From CAVUNY01 sp963843535 (GTDB taxonomy: Bacteria > Chloroflexota > Anaerolineae > Anaerolineales > Anaerolineaceae), in NCBI GenBank assembly GCA_963843535.1, contig CAWJKU010000001.1, forward strand, positions 496,001 through 560,000: 64,000 nt of DNA. The letters run 5' to 3'. Made by a program: the position numbers and the translations under genes. Below are positions 9,839-18,480 of this stretch, one piece after another (the first letter of the stretch is position 1; each line of letters begins with the position of its first letter). The notes under the pieces are model-generated. The model did not search any database, was not told the origin of the DNA, and saw only the letters and a program-made list of their open reading frames with translations.

Positions 9839-10639
9839 TTATTTCTTCCGCGCGGCGATCGCTTTTTGCAGCACCGGAAGGTCGCTGCGCAGCACCTGCT
9901 GGAACATCCAGACGTCGGATGAAAAAGTAACCAGCTGCATGCCGCGCTGGATCCATTGTTCCAACCGTTCCACATCAGCCAGATGCAGCCCCCAGGGTAC
10001 ATGGTGTTTTTCGCAGGCAGACACAATGCGTTCGAGCATCTCGACCGCCAGGGCATGACGCGTGTCGCCGCCCAGACCGAGAGAAAGCGCCAGGTCTTCC
10101 ATGCCGACGATGACCCCATCCACCCCAGGGACCGCGACCAGGGCATCGATCTCTTCTACACCGCGGAGGGTTTCAATCTGGATGAGATTGACCAGGTTCT
10201 TGTTGGCGTATTCGACGTACCCGGCAACATCCACATCCGCGTAGTTGAGGTGAGCCGCAAGGCGGCTGAAACCTCGTTCGCCCTGGGGCGGGTAATGTGA
10301 AGCAGCCAGCAGTTTTTGCACTTTTTCTACCGTCTCCACCCGCGGGGTCAGAATGCCCTGCGCCCCGGCATCCAGCAGGCGCGAAATCAGGTGGTAATGG
10401 GGTTCATTCACACGGACCAGGGGAGTGATACCGGCTAATCGGGCGACCTGGATCAGGTCTGCGGCGGTTTCAAATGAATAAGATCCATGTTCCATATCGA
10501 TAATTAGATATTCCAATCCATAACTGGCGAAGAGCTGGATGAAAGCCGGGGCACGTAGCTGGACGATCATCGTGCCCAGGACAGCTTTGCCTGTTTTTAG
10601 GGCCAGTTGGATCGGGTTGGGCGGGTAAGTTGTAGGCAT
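9839..10639 (-). CDS. HpcH/HpaI-family aldolase
   Basis: This is a 266-residue metal-dependent class II pyruvate aldolase. Homologues split 4-hydroxy-2-oxo acids or 2-keto-3-deoxy sugar acids into pyruvate and an aldehyde. Visible motifs are GTMIVQLRAP, the metal-binding IIDMEHGSYSF, the pyruvate-site segment GAQGILTPRVE, and IQIETLRGVEEID with a ligand glutamate. ATG 10639 is preceded by GGATGGAG. The gene is followed on the same strand by the hydantoinase-like gene. A weak inverted repeat (caggca/tgcctg) lies in the gap. Which hydroxy-oxoacid it uses cannot be read from sequence. Confidence 0.85.
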   Translation of the reverse strand: MPTTYPPNPIQLALKTGKAVLGTMIVQLRAPAFIQLFASYGLEYLIIDMEHGSYSFETAADLIQVARLAGITPLVRVNEPHYHLISRLLDAGAQGILTPRVETVEKVQKLLAASHYPPQGERGFSRLAAHLNYADVDVAGYVEYANKNLVNLIQIETLRGVEEIDALVAVPGVDGVIVGMEDLALSLGLGGDTRHALAVEMLERIVSACEKHHVPWGLHLADVERLEQWIQRGMQLVTFSSDVWMFQQVLRSDLPVLQKAIAARKK

Positions 10640-10704
10640 GACTCCATCCTTGTTGCTTGTGAGATGTGCTCAAATTATAGCCCTAATCGTAAAGATAAAA
10701 ATAA

Positions 10705-10745
10705 CGGCCACTTTCACTGGCTGTGAAATCCGGTGAAAATGGCCG
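10705..10745 (-). terminator. Rho-independent terminator after ppk2
   Basis: An imperfect 16-bp stem (10705-10720 with 10730-10745, two mismatches) lies 20 bases beyond the ppk2 stop. On the minus strand it is followed by TTATTTTTATCTTT, the expected U-rich tail. Confidence 0.7.
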
Positions 10746-10765
10746 CGAATGGGGCAAGAATAATT

Positions 10766-11680
10766 TTAATAAATTTCCGGGACGAAGGTCTGGTCGGTCA
10801 TTGGCGGGCGGATGTAGCCAAAATCGGCCTGGCGAGGCGGCAGTACCATCGGTTCGGGGGTCAGGTCCTGATAGGGAATCTGGCCGAGGAAATGATGGAT
10901 GCAGTTTAAGCGGGCGCGTTTTTTATCGTCCGAATGGACCACCCACCAGGGAGCCTGCTTGATGTCGGTAAATTTAAACATCTGGTCTTTGGCCATTGAG
11001 TATTCCACCCAATGGGTGCGCGATCCCATGTCCATCGGGCTGAGCTTCCAGCGTTTGGTGGGATCATCGATGCGTGCCTGGAAACGACGTTCCTGTTCAT
11101 CGTTGCTGACGGAGAACCAGTATTTGATCAATATGATCCCTGAACGTACCAGCATCCTTTCGAATTCTGGGCAGGACCGCAGGAATTCCTGGTACTCTTC
11201 TTCGGTGCAAAAGCCCATGACATGCTCTACATTGGCCCGATTGTACCAGGAGCGGTCCATGAGCACGATTTCCCCGGCAGCCGGCAGGTGGGCGACATAG
11301 CGCTGGAAATACCATTGGGTTTTTTCACGGTCGCTGGGGATGGGCAGCGCCACCACCCGGGCGATGCGCGGATTAAGACATTCGGTGATGCGTTTGATGC
11401 ATCCGCCCTTACCGGCGGCGTCGCGGCCTTCGAAAATGAGAACCACCTTCAGGCCCTTAGCTTTGACCCATTCCTGCAGTTTTACCAATTCAATCTGCAG
11501 TTTGCCCAATTCTTCCAGATATTCTTTTTCGCTGATTTTTTTCTTCTTTTGACTGATTTCCTGGGTTTGTGCCTGCTCGATTGCCTCATCTTGCGCGGCG
11601 GGCGCGGCATCTTCGGGACGGTGCCCATCACCGCCAGAGCCTTTTTCTACCTTACCCTTGGAATTCTTTTTCTTTCCCAT
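10766..11680 (-). CDS. ppk2: Polyphosphate kinase 2 family protein
   Basis: This 304-residue kinase transfers phosphate between polyphosphate and nucleotides. The core has the family Walker A (GRDAAGKGG), the lid region (DRSWYNRANVEHVMGF), the SDREKTQWYFQRY segment, and MDLGSR-like MDMGSRTHWVEYS. An N-terminal extension of about 60 residues is lysine- and glutamate-rich and low in complexity. I place the start at ATG 11680, with GGAGGAAACG before it. A longer frame to 11767 only translates the upstream hairpin. It appears to be a single-gene unit with its own terminator. The subclass (ADP- or AMP-phosphorylating) is not decided. Confidence 0.9.
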   Translation of the reverse strand: MGKKKNSKGKVEKGSGGDGHRPEDAAPAAQDEAIEQAQTQEISQKKKKISEKEYLEELGKLQIELVKLQEWVKAKGLKVVLIFEGRDAAGKGGCIKRITECLNPRIARVVALPIPSDREKTQWYFQRYVAHLPAAGEIVLMDRSWYNRANVEHVMGFCTEEEYQEFLRSCPEFERMLVRSGIILIKYWFSVSNDEQERRFQARIDDPTKRWKLSPMDMGSRTHWVEYSMAKDQMFKFTDIKQAPWWVVHSDDKKRARLNCIHHFLGQIPYQDLTPEPMVLPPRQADFGYIRPPMTDQTFVPEIY

Positions 11681-11722
11681 CGTTTCCTCCCGCGATGAAA
11701 GAATGTTTTTATATGCTGTTAG

Positions 11723-11761
11723 GTGGTGTTTTGGAGGTGCGAAGCACCTCCAAAACACCAC
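11723..11761. terminator. Long hairpin with GAA loop
   Basis: A perfect 18-bp stem (gtggtgttttggaggtgc and its complement) closes on GAA. It lies 43 bases before ppk2 and about 220 bases after hlyD. No T-run follows. It shares its outer arm with the hairpin after the UvrA paralogue and belongs to the hairpin set described in the findings. Confidence 0.6.
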
Positions 11762-11764
11762 TCC

Positions 11765-11905
11765 CATCGTATGCCCCGAGGGGCCGCACGCTCTTCAGCG
11801 CACCCGAAGGGGTGGAGCGTGCGTGGTCGCCGACAGCCCTGGCCCGCGTTACGCAAGGTACACCCGAAGGGTGAGCGCGCCTGGGCCCAGGGGGCCGACC
11901 AGCTT
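11765..11905. repeat. GC-rich intergenic segment of stacked short hairpins
   Basis: Between ppk2 and hlyD this segment is rich in short inverted repeats with CGAAGGG or CCCTTCGG turns. Examples are gcacgctc/gagcgtgc enclosing caccc-gaa-ggggtg, then cacccgaagggtg again. No coding frame fits. It looks like a dispersed intergenic repeat or a structured 3' untranslated region of the efflux operon. The rest of the 299-base gap is featureless. Confidence 0.4.
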
Positions 11906-11979
11906 TTTAATCATTATAGATTACTGGCGATGAATGTCAACCATTTTTGATGCGGTGAGAATCCATAGAAGGACGGATA

Positions 11980-13311
11980 TCAATCGAACACCGCGTCCGC
12001 AGGCATGCCGGGTTTTAACTCTCCGCTTTGATTGCTGAGCTTTATCTCAACCTGATAAACGGTGGAGCTGCGGCTTTCGATGGTTTGGACATTGCGCGGG
12101 GTGAACTCGGCCTGGTCGGAAATATAGGCCACGCTGCCGGAAAACGTACGACCGGGGAAGGAATCGACCGTAACGGTTGCTTTTTGGGAGAGATTGATTT
12201 TTCCGTATCGGTTTTCAGGGATAAAGACGGTCAGGGTAACTTCATCCAGGCTGCCAATCTCGATCACCACCGTACCGGCGGAAATCGTTTCGCCCGCATT
12301 GACCGGGCGCGAAAGGACAATGCCCGATACCGGCGCGCTGACGACGGCCTTACTGAGCTGGACCTGGATCAATTTCAGAGCAGCCTGAGCCTGGGCCAGG
12401 GCAGCTTCGGCTTGCGTGACGTTTGATTTCGCCTGGTCTACATTGGATTGGGAAGTTTTGACTGCCAGGGAATCACTGCCGGTCAATTGAGCGTCCAATT
12501 TATCCTGGGTGATGTTAAGGCGCTCGCGGGCAACAGCCACCCGCGCCCGGGCTTCTCGCACGCGGTTGGCGCTGTCTCCGGTGAGCATCTGGTCGTAGGA
12601 TTTCTGAGCAACCTCCAGCTCTGCCTGGGCAGTATCCAGCTGCTTCTGGGCCGAATCGCTCAAGTCAGCGGTATTTTTCGCGGCTTTTGCCTGGTCGAGA
12701 ACCTGCAGCGCGATAGTATAGGCCTGCTGGGCTTCCGCCAGGCGCTGTTCGATGGCGATGAAATCGCTGTTGGTGGCGTTCTTCATTTCGCGGTCGAGGT
12801 TGTTTAATTCAGTGTCCAGGTTAGCTTGAGCATCCTTGATCTCGGCCTGCAGGGCAGTGATGATTTCATTTTTTTCAAAATACCACGCCGGCAGGTCGAT
12901 TTTATCAGCCGGGGAAGCCTTCCAGGCAGAAGTGTGTTCGGCCTGACTTTGCAGCCTGGCCGCCTGTAAGGCCTGGTCAAGCTGCGCCTGGCTGCCCGCC
13001 AGACGCTGGCTGGCGAGATCCAGGTTGGCCTGGGCAACCTGGACCGCCGCCTGGGCCTGGCTTTGTTGGGCTTGCAGCAGCTGGTCGTCGAGTTTAAAGA
13101 GCAGGTCGCCTTGTTTTACGGCTGCGCCCTTATTGGCGTGTATTTCGGTGACGTTCCCCCCGATCTCCGGGGCAACCAGGACCGATTGGGCGGTGATGGT
13201 TCCAGAGGCTTGCAGTGCGCCATTTTCGACCTGGGGATTGATAATATCGCACCCTGTGCAAAGCAGCACCACCGGGATCAGGAAAATAACAAACAAAATG
13301 GAGCGTTTCAT
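11980..13311 (-). CDS. HlyD-family efflux adaptor lipoprotein
   Basis: This 443-residue membrane-anchored periplasmic or extracytoplasmic adaptor would link ABC-2 exporter subunits to the cell surface. A lipoprotein signal peptide ends in a lipobox (LLCTGC). A lipoyl-like half follows (VAPEIGGNVTEIHANKGAAVKQGD). A long alanine/glutamine-rich coiled coil spans about residues 85-310. The second lipoyl half (APVSGIVLSRPVNAGE) and a beta-barrel with SFPGRTFSGSVAYIS complete it. It is the last gene of the operon, four bases after the second ATPase. By order and content it corresponds to YbhG of the E. coli YbhGFSR exporter, with gene order reversed. Confidence 0.88.
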   Translation of the reverse strand: MKRSILFVIFLIPVVLLCTGCDIINPQVENGALQASGTITAQSVLVAPEIGGNVTEIHANKGAAVKQGDLLFKLDDQLLQAQQSQAQAAVQVAQANLDLASQRLAGSQAQLDQALQAARLQSQAEHTSAWKASPADKIDLPAWYFEKNEIITALQAEIKDAQANLDTELNNLDREMKNATNSDFIAIEQRLAEAQQAYTIALQVLDQAKAAKNTADLSDSAQKQLDTAQAELEVAQKSYDQMLTGDSANRVREARARVAVARERLNITQDKLDAQLTGSDSLAVKTSQSNVDQAKSNVTQAEAALAQAQAALKLIQVQLSKAVVSAPVSGIVLSRPVNAGETISAGTVVIEIGSLDEVTLTVFIPENRYGKINLSQKATVTVDSFPGRTFSGSVAYISDQAEFTPRNVQTIESRSSTVYQVEIKLSNQSGELKPGMPADAVFD

Positions 13312-13315
13312 GGAT

Positions 13316-14299
13316 TTATCCTTTCACTGCCGAAATAAACACGTCTTCCAGGGTTGGGGCGATCCATTCCATGCTGGCGACCTGGATATTTTCAGCAGTT
13401 AAAAAATTCTCGATATCAGCTTGCTGACCGCTGCCTGCCGGCATTACGGCATGTATCTGGGCTCCATACAGCGCGACCTCGTCTAGCGAAAGCCTGCCGC
13501 TGGATTGGGCTGCCTTTAAAACGCGCATCGCTTTTTCGGGTGTGGGCGTATTGATTTCCAGGACCTGGCCGCGCATTTGCTCCAGTTTTAACCGCTCGGG
13601 CGTGTCCAAGGCGATCAGGCGCCCGTGGCTGATAAAGCCTACCCGCTGGCATAACTCGGCTTCATCCATATAGTGCGTGGTTACCAGTGAGGTGACGCCT
13701 AACCCCGCCATATGATAGATCAACTGCCAGAATTCGCGCCGGCTGATCGGATCGACCCCGGCGGTGGGCTCATCGAGAAAGATCACGTCCGGTTGGTGAA
13801 TGATGGCGCAGCCCAGCGCCAGACGCTGTTTCCAGCCGCCGGATAGGTTGGCGGTCAGGGTGTGTTCTCGTCCTTCGAGATTGGCCATTTGCAGAATGTC
13901 GCGCTGGCGCTGGCGCAGAAAGTCTCCCGCCAGGCCGTACACTTTACCGTAGAAACGGATATTTTCGAGCGCGGTCAAGTCGTTGTACAGGGTAAAAGCC
14001 TGAGACATGTAGCCAACCCGGGCATGCAGGGCCTTGGCCTGGGTCACCGGATCAAATCTCAAAACGCGCATGCTGCCCCCCGTGGGTTTTAGCAGCCCGA
14101 GGAGCATGCGAATGGTGGTCGTCTTGCCGGCGCCGTTTGGCCCCAGCCAGCCGAACACCTCTCCCTTGCTTACGGTGAAGCTGATGTGATCCACAGCGGT
14201 AAATTCGCCAAACTTGCGGGTCAAATTGTCGACAACAATCGGGTGATATTCCTCCGGATGGTTTACGCCGGAATTTAAGAGGGAGGGATCAGTGCCCAT
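13316..14299 (-). CDS. ABC transporter ATPase (YbhF-like, second copy)
   Basis: This 327-residue ATPase belongs to the CcmA/drug-exporter group that pairs with ABC-2 permeases. Walker A is GPNGAGKTT, the signature is LSGGWKQRL, and Walker B is VIFLDEPTAGVDPISRREF. The C-terminal regulatory tail ends in APTLEDVFISAVKG, typical of this group. AGGAGG precedes ATG 14299. The start overlaps the 3' end of the upstream ATPase by 11 bases, so the two are translationally coupled. In E. coli the two ATPases are fused as YbhF; here they are separate genes. Confidence 0.9.
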   Translation of the reverse strand: MGTDPSLLNSGVNHPEEYHPIVVDNLTRKFGEFTAVDHISFTVSKGEVFGWLGPNGAGKTTTIRMLLGLLKPTGGSMRVLRFDPVTQAKALHARVGYMSQAFTLYNDLTALENIRFYGKVYGLAGDFLRQRQRDILQMANLEGREHTLTANLSGGWKQRLALGCAIIHQPDVIFLDEPTAGVDPISRREFWQLIYHMAGLGVTSLVTTHYMDEAELCQRVGFISHGRLIALDTPERLKLEQMRGQVLEINTPTPEKAMRVLKAAQSSGRLSLDEVALYGAQIHAVMPAGSGQQADIENFLTAENIQVASMEWIAPTLEDVFISAVKG

Positions 14300-15249
14300 T
14301 TTGAGCCTCCTGGCGGCGAATCAGATAGATAAAGGCTTCCTCCATGCGGATTTGGATTTCGCGCATACCACTCCACTGCACGGCATGGGCTGCCATGCTG
14401 GTTTCGACCTGGGTGCGGCGCAGCCCGGCATCATCCACCAGCAGATGGATGGATGCGCCGTAGGTCTGAATTTCAAGCACTCCGGGTAAAGTTTTCAGCA
14501 GATCCAGGCAGGCATTCATCGGCGCAGGGGTAAATTCAAGCATTTGGCCGGGGACCATCGTTTTGATTTGGGCAGGCGTATTGCTGGCGATCAACCGTCC
14601 CTGGAAAATCAAGCCGACATGGTTGCAGCGCTCGGCTTCGTCCATGTATGGAGTGGCAACGAAGATGCTCAATCCTTTTTCTGCGCGTAAATTGCTCAGC
14701 ATATTCCAAAACTCGCGCCGGCTGATCGGATCAACCCCCAGGGTAGGTTCATCAAGTAGGAGAACCTGAGGTTCGTGCACCAGGCTGCAGGCCAGGGCCA
14801 GCTTCTTCTTCATCCCCCCCGATAGCTTTCCAGCCGGCCTTTTTTGATACTCACTTAAACCGGCAAAATCCAGCAGGGCCGGGATGCGCTTCTGCTGATC
14901 CGCCCGGGAAACATTATGGATATCGGCAAAAAATTGGAGGTTTTCCTGCACCGTCAGGTCTGGTGGCAGGCCAAACTGCTGGGCAATATAACCGGCTCGT
15001 TCGCGGATCTCATACGGTTTTTGCATCGAGTTCGAACCCTAATACGCTGCTCTGGCCCTGGCTGCGGTTGAGCAGTCCTAAAATTACCCGGATGGTGGTG
15101 CTCTTTCCGGCACCGTCCGGGCCGATCAAGCCGTAGGTTTCGCCCTTGCGCACGGTCAGAGATATCCCATCGACCGCGCGGATGTTCCCGCGGGAGGTAT
15201 GGAAGACCTTGACCAGGTCCTGGGCTGAGATTGAAATCAGGTCATCCAT
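14289..15249 (-). CDS. ABC transporter ATPase (YbhF-like, first copy; one frame break)
   Basis: This is the first ATPase of the exporter, about 319 residues after repair of one frame break. Walker A (GPDGAGKSTTIRV) lies before the break, and the signature (LSGGMKKKLALA) and Walker B (VLLLDEPTLGVDPISRREF) after it. The break is in a run of five A/T at 15018-15022; deleting one base joins GFELDAK to PYEIRERAGY. ATG 15249 is the likely start. A TTG at 15261 that overlaps the upstream stop as TTGA is an alternative. It lies between the two permeases and the second ATPase in one operon. Confidence 0.85.
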
Positions 15250-15257
15250 AACAGCAC

Positions 15258-16385
15258 TCAATCCAGACGTTTCTTAAAAAATAACGCTGCCAGAGTGACT
15301 GTCGCCAGGGCATAGGCGCCAAGAATCAGGGTATCCTTCCACAAAAACTCAAAACCAAGTCCTTTCGAAATGATGCCGCGAGAGATCCGCACAAAGTAGG
15401 TGAGCGGGATCAGGTCTCCTATGGCCTGAGTCCAGATTGGCATCGAAGTCCGGGGAAAGATGAAGCCTGTCAGCATCACGCCGAACACCAGGAACAGGAC
15501 TGAAATTTGCTGTGCCTGGCGCTGGGTTTTCGCGATGGCCGAGGTCAGCAGACCCAACCCCATATACGCCAGGATAAATATCACTGCCAGGGCAGAAAAA
15601 AGCCAGATACTGCCATGCATTGGGACTTTAAACCAAAAGATTCCCAGGGAGAGGACGATGGCCATATCGATCATGGCGACAATCGACCCCGGGATCAGCT
15701 TGGCAATCACCATCTCCGCTGGGCGGGCGGGCGTGACCAGGATCTGCTCCATGATACCAAGCTCGCGTTCGCGCACGATGGACATGGAGGCATGGGCGAC
15801 GATAATGTTCTGGACCAGCATCCCCACCAGGCCGGGCAGGATAAAGATCAGGTCGTTCATGTCCGGGTTGTAGAGCACGCGCCCGCTGGTTATGATCGGC
15901 AGATCGGCAATTTTTCCAGCCTGCACGCGCCGCGCCTGCAGATCAAAGGAATATTTTTGCGAGAGAGCGCTGGCTGCATTAAACCCGGATTGGACGGTAA
16001 AGGAATCCGACCCATCCAGCAAGATAAGGGCATGCCCATTTCCCCGGGAAACCTGCTCGGAAAAATTGGGGGGGATTAAAATACCGACTTTGGCCTGACC
16101 TGAATCGAGGGCCCGGATCAATTCCTGTTCATCGTTCAGTACTAGAGTCTGGTCAAAGTAACCTGAGTTCACCAGGGTCTGGATAAAATCGCGGCTGCGC
16201 TCATCACGGCTCTGGTCAGCGACCGCGGTGGGCAGGTGGTCCACGGTCAAGGTCACGGCATACACAAAAAGAAACAGAAGGATGATCGGGAGCAATATGA
16301 TCAGCAGCAGCAGGCGGGTATCGCGCCACAGTTGGGCAATTTCTTTGCGGGTGAGAGCGGCGATGCGGTGGAAGGATGCGGCCAT
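15258..16385 (-). CDS. ABC-2 type permease (second)
   Basis: This 375-residue membrane subunit matches the YbhS/YbhR family. It has one N-terminal helix (LLLLIILLPIILLFLFVYAV), then an extracytoplasmic domain of about 130 residues. Five or six helices follow, with the conserved segment MEQILVTPARPAEMVIAKLIPG shortened here to its motif EQILVTPAR. The C-terminal part (GFIFPRTSMP, then LIPLTYFVRISRGI) is characteristic. It starts one base after the preceding permease stop and runs into the first ATPase gene. It is expected to form a heterodimer with the other permease and export a hydrophobic drug or lipid-like compound; the substrate is unknown. Confidence 0.88.
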   Translation of the reverse strand: MAASFHRIAALTRKEIAQLWRDTRLLLLIILLPIILLFLFVYAVTLTVDHLPTAVADQSRDERSRDFIQTLVNSGYFDQTLVLNDEQELIRALDSGQAKVGILIPPNFSEQVSRGNGHALILLDGSDSFTVQSGFNAASALSQKYSFDLQARRVQAGKIADLPIITSGRVLYNPDMNDLIFILPGLVGMLVQNIIVAHASMSIVRERELGIMEQILVTPARPAEMVIAKLIPGSIVAMIDMAIVLSLGIFWFKVPMHGSIWLFSALAVIFILAYMGLGLLTSAIAKTQRQAQQISVLFLVFGVMLTGFIFPRTSMPIWTQAIGDLIPLTYFVRISRGIISKGLGFEFLWKDTLILGAYALATVTLAALFFKKRLD

Positions 16386-16386
16386 A

Positions 16387-17511
16387 TTAATCCAACCTCT
16401 GCCGGAAAGCCCGGGCGGCGATGATCATGATCACCAGGATATAGACAACCAGAGCCAGTATTTCTACAACCAGGAACTGCGCGCCAATGCCTTTGGTGAT
16501 GATCCCGCGGGTGATCGGCACAAAATAGGTCAGCGGGAACAGGTTCCCGATCGCCTGGAGGATGCCCGGCATCGTGTAGCGCGGGAAGATAAACCCACCG
16601 AGCACAATGCTGAGCAGGGAAATAAATAAAACAAGCTGCATGGCCTGGCGGTTGTTTTGTGAGACGGTGGAAATCAACAACCCTAAACCGAGGCCGGAAA
16701 ATGCATAAAGAAAGGTGAGGGACATGAACAGCCAGAAGCTGCCCTGGAAAGGGACCTTGAACCAGAACACGGCCAGGACCAGGATAGTCAGGACGTTAAA
16801 CAAGACCAGGACGAGGTTAGGCGCGATCTTACCCAGCATGAGCTCCATCGGGCGGATGGGCGTCACCAGGATCTGTTCGATGGTGCCTGTTTCACGCTCG
16901 CGCACCACAGAAGCAGCGGTAAGCACAATCGTCTGGGTTTGCAGTAACAGGGCAATGATCCCGGGGATCACAAACCATAGATCCTTAAAATCGGGGTTGT
17001 AAAGGATATTGAGATGGACTTCCAGGGGGATAGGCACGGCGGATATGCCGCTGCGCTCGATTTTCTGCAGTATGGCGCGGGTGGCATGGGCTTGCCCGAT
17101 CAGGTTGGCGGCGTGGTAGGCGGAAAGCGAGGTGAAAAGCTCGGAGCCGTCCACCAGTACGAGTACATGTGCCTGGCCGCGGTGGACTTTGGCGGCAAAA
17201 TCGGGGGGAATGATCACAGCGGCGCTAGCCTGGTTAGAGTCGATCTCGCGGATGGCGGCTTCCTGATCGGCCACCACCTTTACCAGGTCGAAATAACCGG
17301 AGTTCGTTAAATCATCCAGGTAGGCCCGGCTGGCGTCATCCAGACTCTGGTCGGCGGCGACCAGGGGGATATGCTGGACGTTCATATTGATCGCATAACC
17401 GAAGAGGATCAGTTGCAAAAGTGGAAGCGACATCATGATCATGAGCGTCGAGCGGTCGCGCAGGGTCTGGATGAATTCTTTCTGGATGATGGCAAGCAGG
17501 CGTGGGAACAT
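16387..17511 (-). CDS. ABC-2 type permease (first)
   Basis: This 374-residue permease is a paralogue of the next gene. The topology is the same: one N-terminal helix, a large extracytoplasmic domain, then a helical bundle with EQILVTPIRP, GGFIFPRYTMP and LFPLTYFVPITRG. ATG 17511 has GAGGAAACG in front and lies seven bases after the repaired tetR stop. The pair diverges clearly in the extracytoplasmic domain, which suggests a heterodimer rather than a recent duplication. Confidence 0.9.
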   Translation of the reverse strand: MFPRLLAIIQKEFIQTLRDRSTLMIMMSLPLLQLILFGYAINMNVQHIPLVAADQSLDDASRAYLDDLTNSGYFDLVKVVADQEAAIREIDSNQASAAVIIPPDFAAKVHRGQAHVLVLVDGSELFTSLSAYHAANLIGQAHATRAILQKIERSGISAVPIPLEVHLNILYNPDFKDLWFVIPGIIALLLQTQTIVLTAASVVRERETGTIEQILVTPIRPMELMLGKIAPNLVLVLFNVLTILVLAVFWFKVPFQGSFWLFMSLTFLYAFSGLGLGLLISTVSQNNRQAMQLVLFISLLSIVLGGFIFPRYTMPGILQAIGNLFPLTYFVPITRGIITKGIGAQFLVVEILALVVYILVIMIIAARAFRQRLD

Positions 17512-17518
17512 CGTTTCC

Positions 17519-18143
17519 TCAGGAACGGCGCTCGATTCCGTCCAGCCATAACGAAATGACCGAATTCGGCCAGGCGCCGGCGGTCCTCGCCGGCAGGGGG
17601 TGTTTCGGCCCCGCGCAGCGCGGGCAAGAGAATTCCCAGGAATTGGGCGATGACCAGGCGCGCCGCCAGGCGTGGATCCATTGGGCGAAACTGCCCGGAT
17701 TGGATGCGCGAGCGGATGTAGTCTTCCAAATAGCCGGAGATCTGGGCCAGTCGCCTGGCGAGGAAGCGGGTCAGGATATCGTCGTTGAACCAGGCCTCGC
17801 CGATCAACGCCCCGGTGTAATGCGCCTGTGAAAGCAATATATCCAACGCCTTTACGAAAATATCCGCCATTTGCTGGCGTGTCTCCAGACGGCTGAATTC
17901 CAGAAAGACGGCATCTAGCTGCTGCGCCTGGTGTTGGATAATCGCCAGGAAGATTTCGCGCTTGCCTTCGAAATAGTTGTACAGTGTGCTTTCGCCGATG
18001 TCGCAGGCTTCGGCGATATCGCGAGTGGTGGCAGCGGCGTAGCCTTTTTGGGCAAAAACCTGGGCGGCGGCATCCATGATCTCACGCCGCTGGCGTTCTA
18101 TGCGCCGGTTGCGGCGCGTATCGGGAGGAGGGGACAGTGCCAT
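17519..18143 (-). CDS. TetR-family repressor of the efflux operon (one frame break)
   Basis: This regulator has about 207 residues after repair. The N-terminal helix-turn-helix is clear (IMDAAAQVFAQKGYAAATTRDIAEACDI, core motif YAAATTRDIA, then GESTLYNYF). A frame break near 17561 sends the tail into the permease gene. Removing one base from a GG pair gives FVISLWLDGIERRS and a stop at 17521-17519, a normal TetR ending, seven bases before the permease start. It heads the operon, and a 40-bp dyad covers its promoter and leader. By position it corresponds to CecR, which controls ybhGFSR in E. coli. Confidence 0.85.
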
Positions 18144-18148
18144 GAATA

Positions 18149-18188
18149 TATACTCGTATTACGAATATTCATTCGTTATTCGAGTATA
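18149..18188. promoter_or_regulatory. 40-bp dyad, probable TetR operator
   Basis: The arms tatactcg (18149-18156) and cgagtata (18181-18188) are perfect complements. The inner arms tattacgaat and attcgttatt match at eight of ten positions. The dyad runs from the -10 element to six bases before the tetR start codon, so a bound repressor would block its own operon. Its length would fit two dimers. Confidence 0.75.
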
Positions 18189-18210
18189 GGTCGTTTTGAA
18201 TATCTGTCAA
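18183..18210 (-). promoter_or_regulatory. Sigma-70-type promoter of the efflux operon
   Basis: On the minus strand TTGACA (18210-18205) and TATACT (18188-18183) are 16 bases apart. The predicted start near 18176 leaves a leader of about 33 bases, nearly all inside the 40-bp dyad. Confidence 0.75.
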
Positions 18211-18237
18211 TGGGTGCATCCCAGTTTCTTGGCATGA

Positions 18238-18360
18238 CCTATCCCCCCGGCCCCCTTTCCTTCAGGAAAGGGTGAGAAAACCAAGCTATTTCTGCTCCCC
18301 TCCCCGAAAAAGCGGGTGACACCCTTGGTGCGCCCGCAGGGGCGGGGGTTGGGGGTAGAG
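18238..18360. repeat. GC-rich palindromic intergenic repeats
   Basis: The gap between tetR and the UvrA paralogue has a hairpin at 18250-18275 (ctttcc-ttca-ggaaag inside a C-rich context) and a second C/G-rich segment ending near 18360. No coding frame is supported. A similar composition recurs at 21574-21613 and 11765-11905, which suggests a dispersed repeat family. Confidence 0.4.
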
Positions 18361-18405
18361 CTATTCTGCCAAAATTTTGGGATAAACCCCTGTCTATAGG
18401 CTAAT

Positions 18406-18433
18406 TTGAGGGCGCTATGTTTTGTGCTATCCT
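18406..18433 (+). promoter_or_regulatory. Possible promoter of the UvrA paralogue
   Basis: TTGAGG (18406-18411) and TATCCT (18428-18433) are 16 bases apart, which would give a leader of about 40 bases before ATG 18481. The match is moderate and nothing else supports it. Confidence 0.35.
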
Positions 18434-18480
18434 TAAGCAAAAATCGTGCGGAGCAATCTATTTTCTGCGTTTCAAGTGAG

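Noticed and set aside
11658..11950. Short open frames through the hairpin region between ppk2 and hlyD
   Set aside because: They translate the hairpin arms and GC-rich repeats, with no ribosome-binding site or family match.
18207..18440. 77-codon frame over the gap between tetR and the UvrA paralogue
   Set aside because: It is made of the C/G-rich repeats and has no ribosome-binding site.
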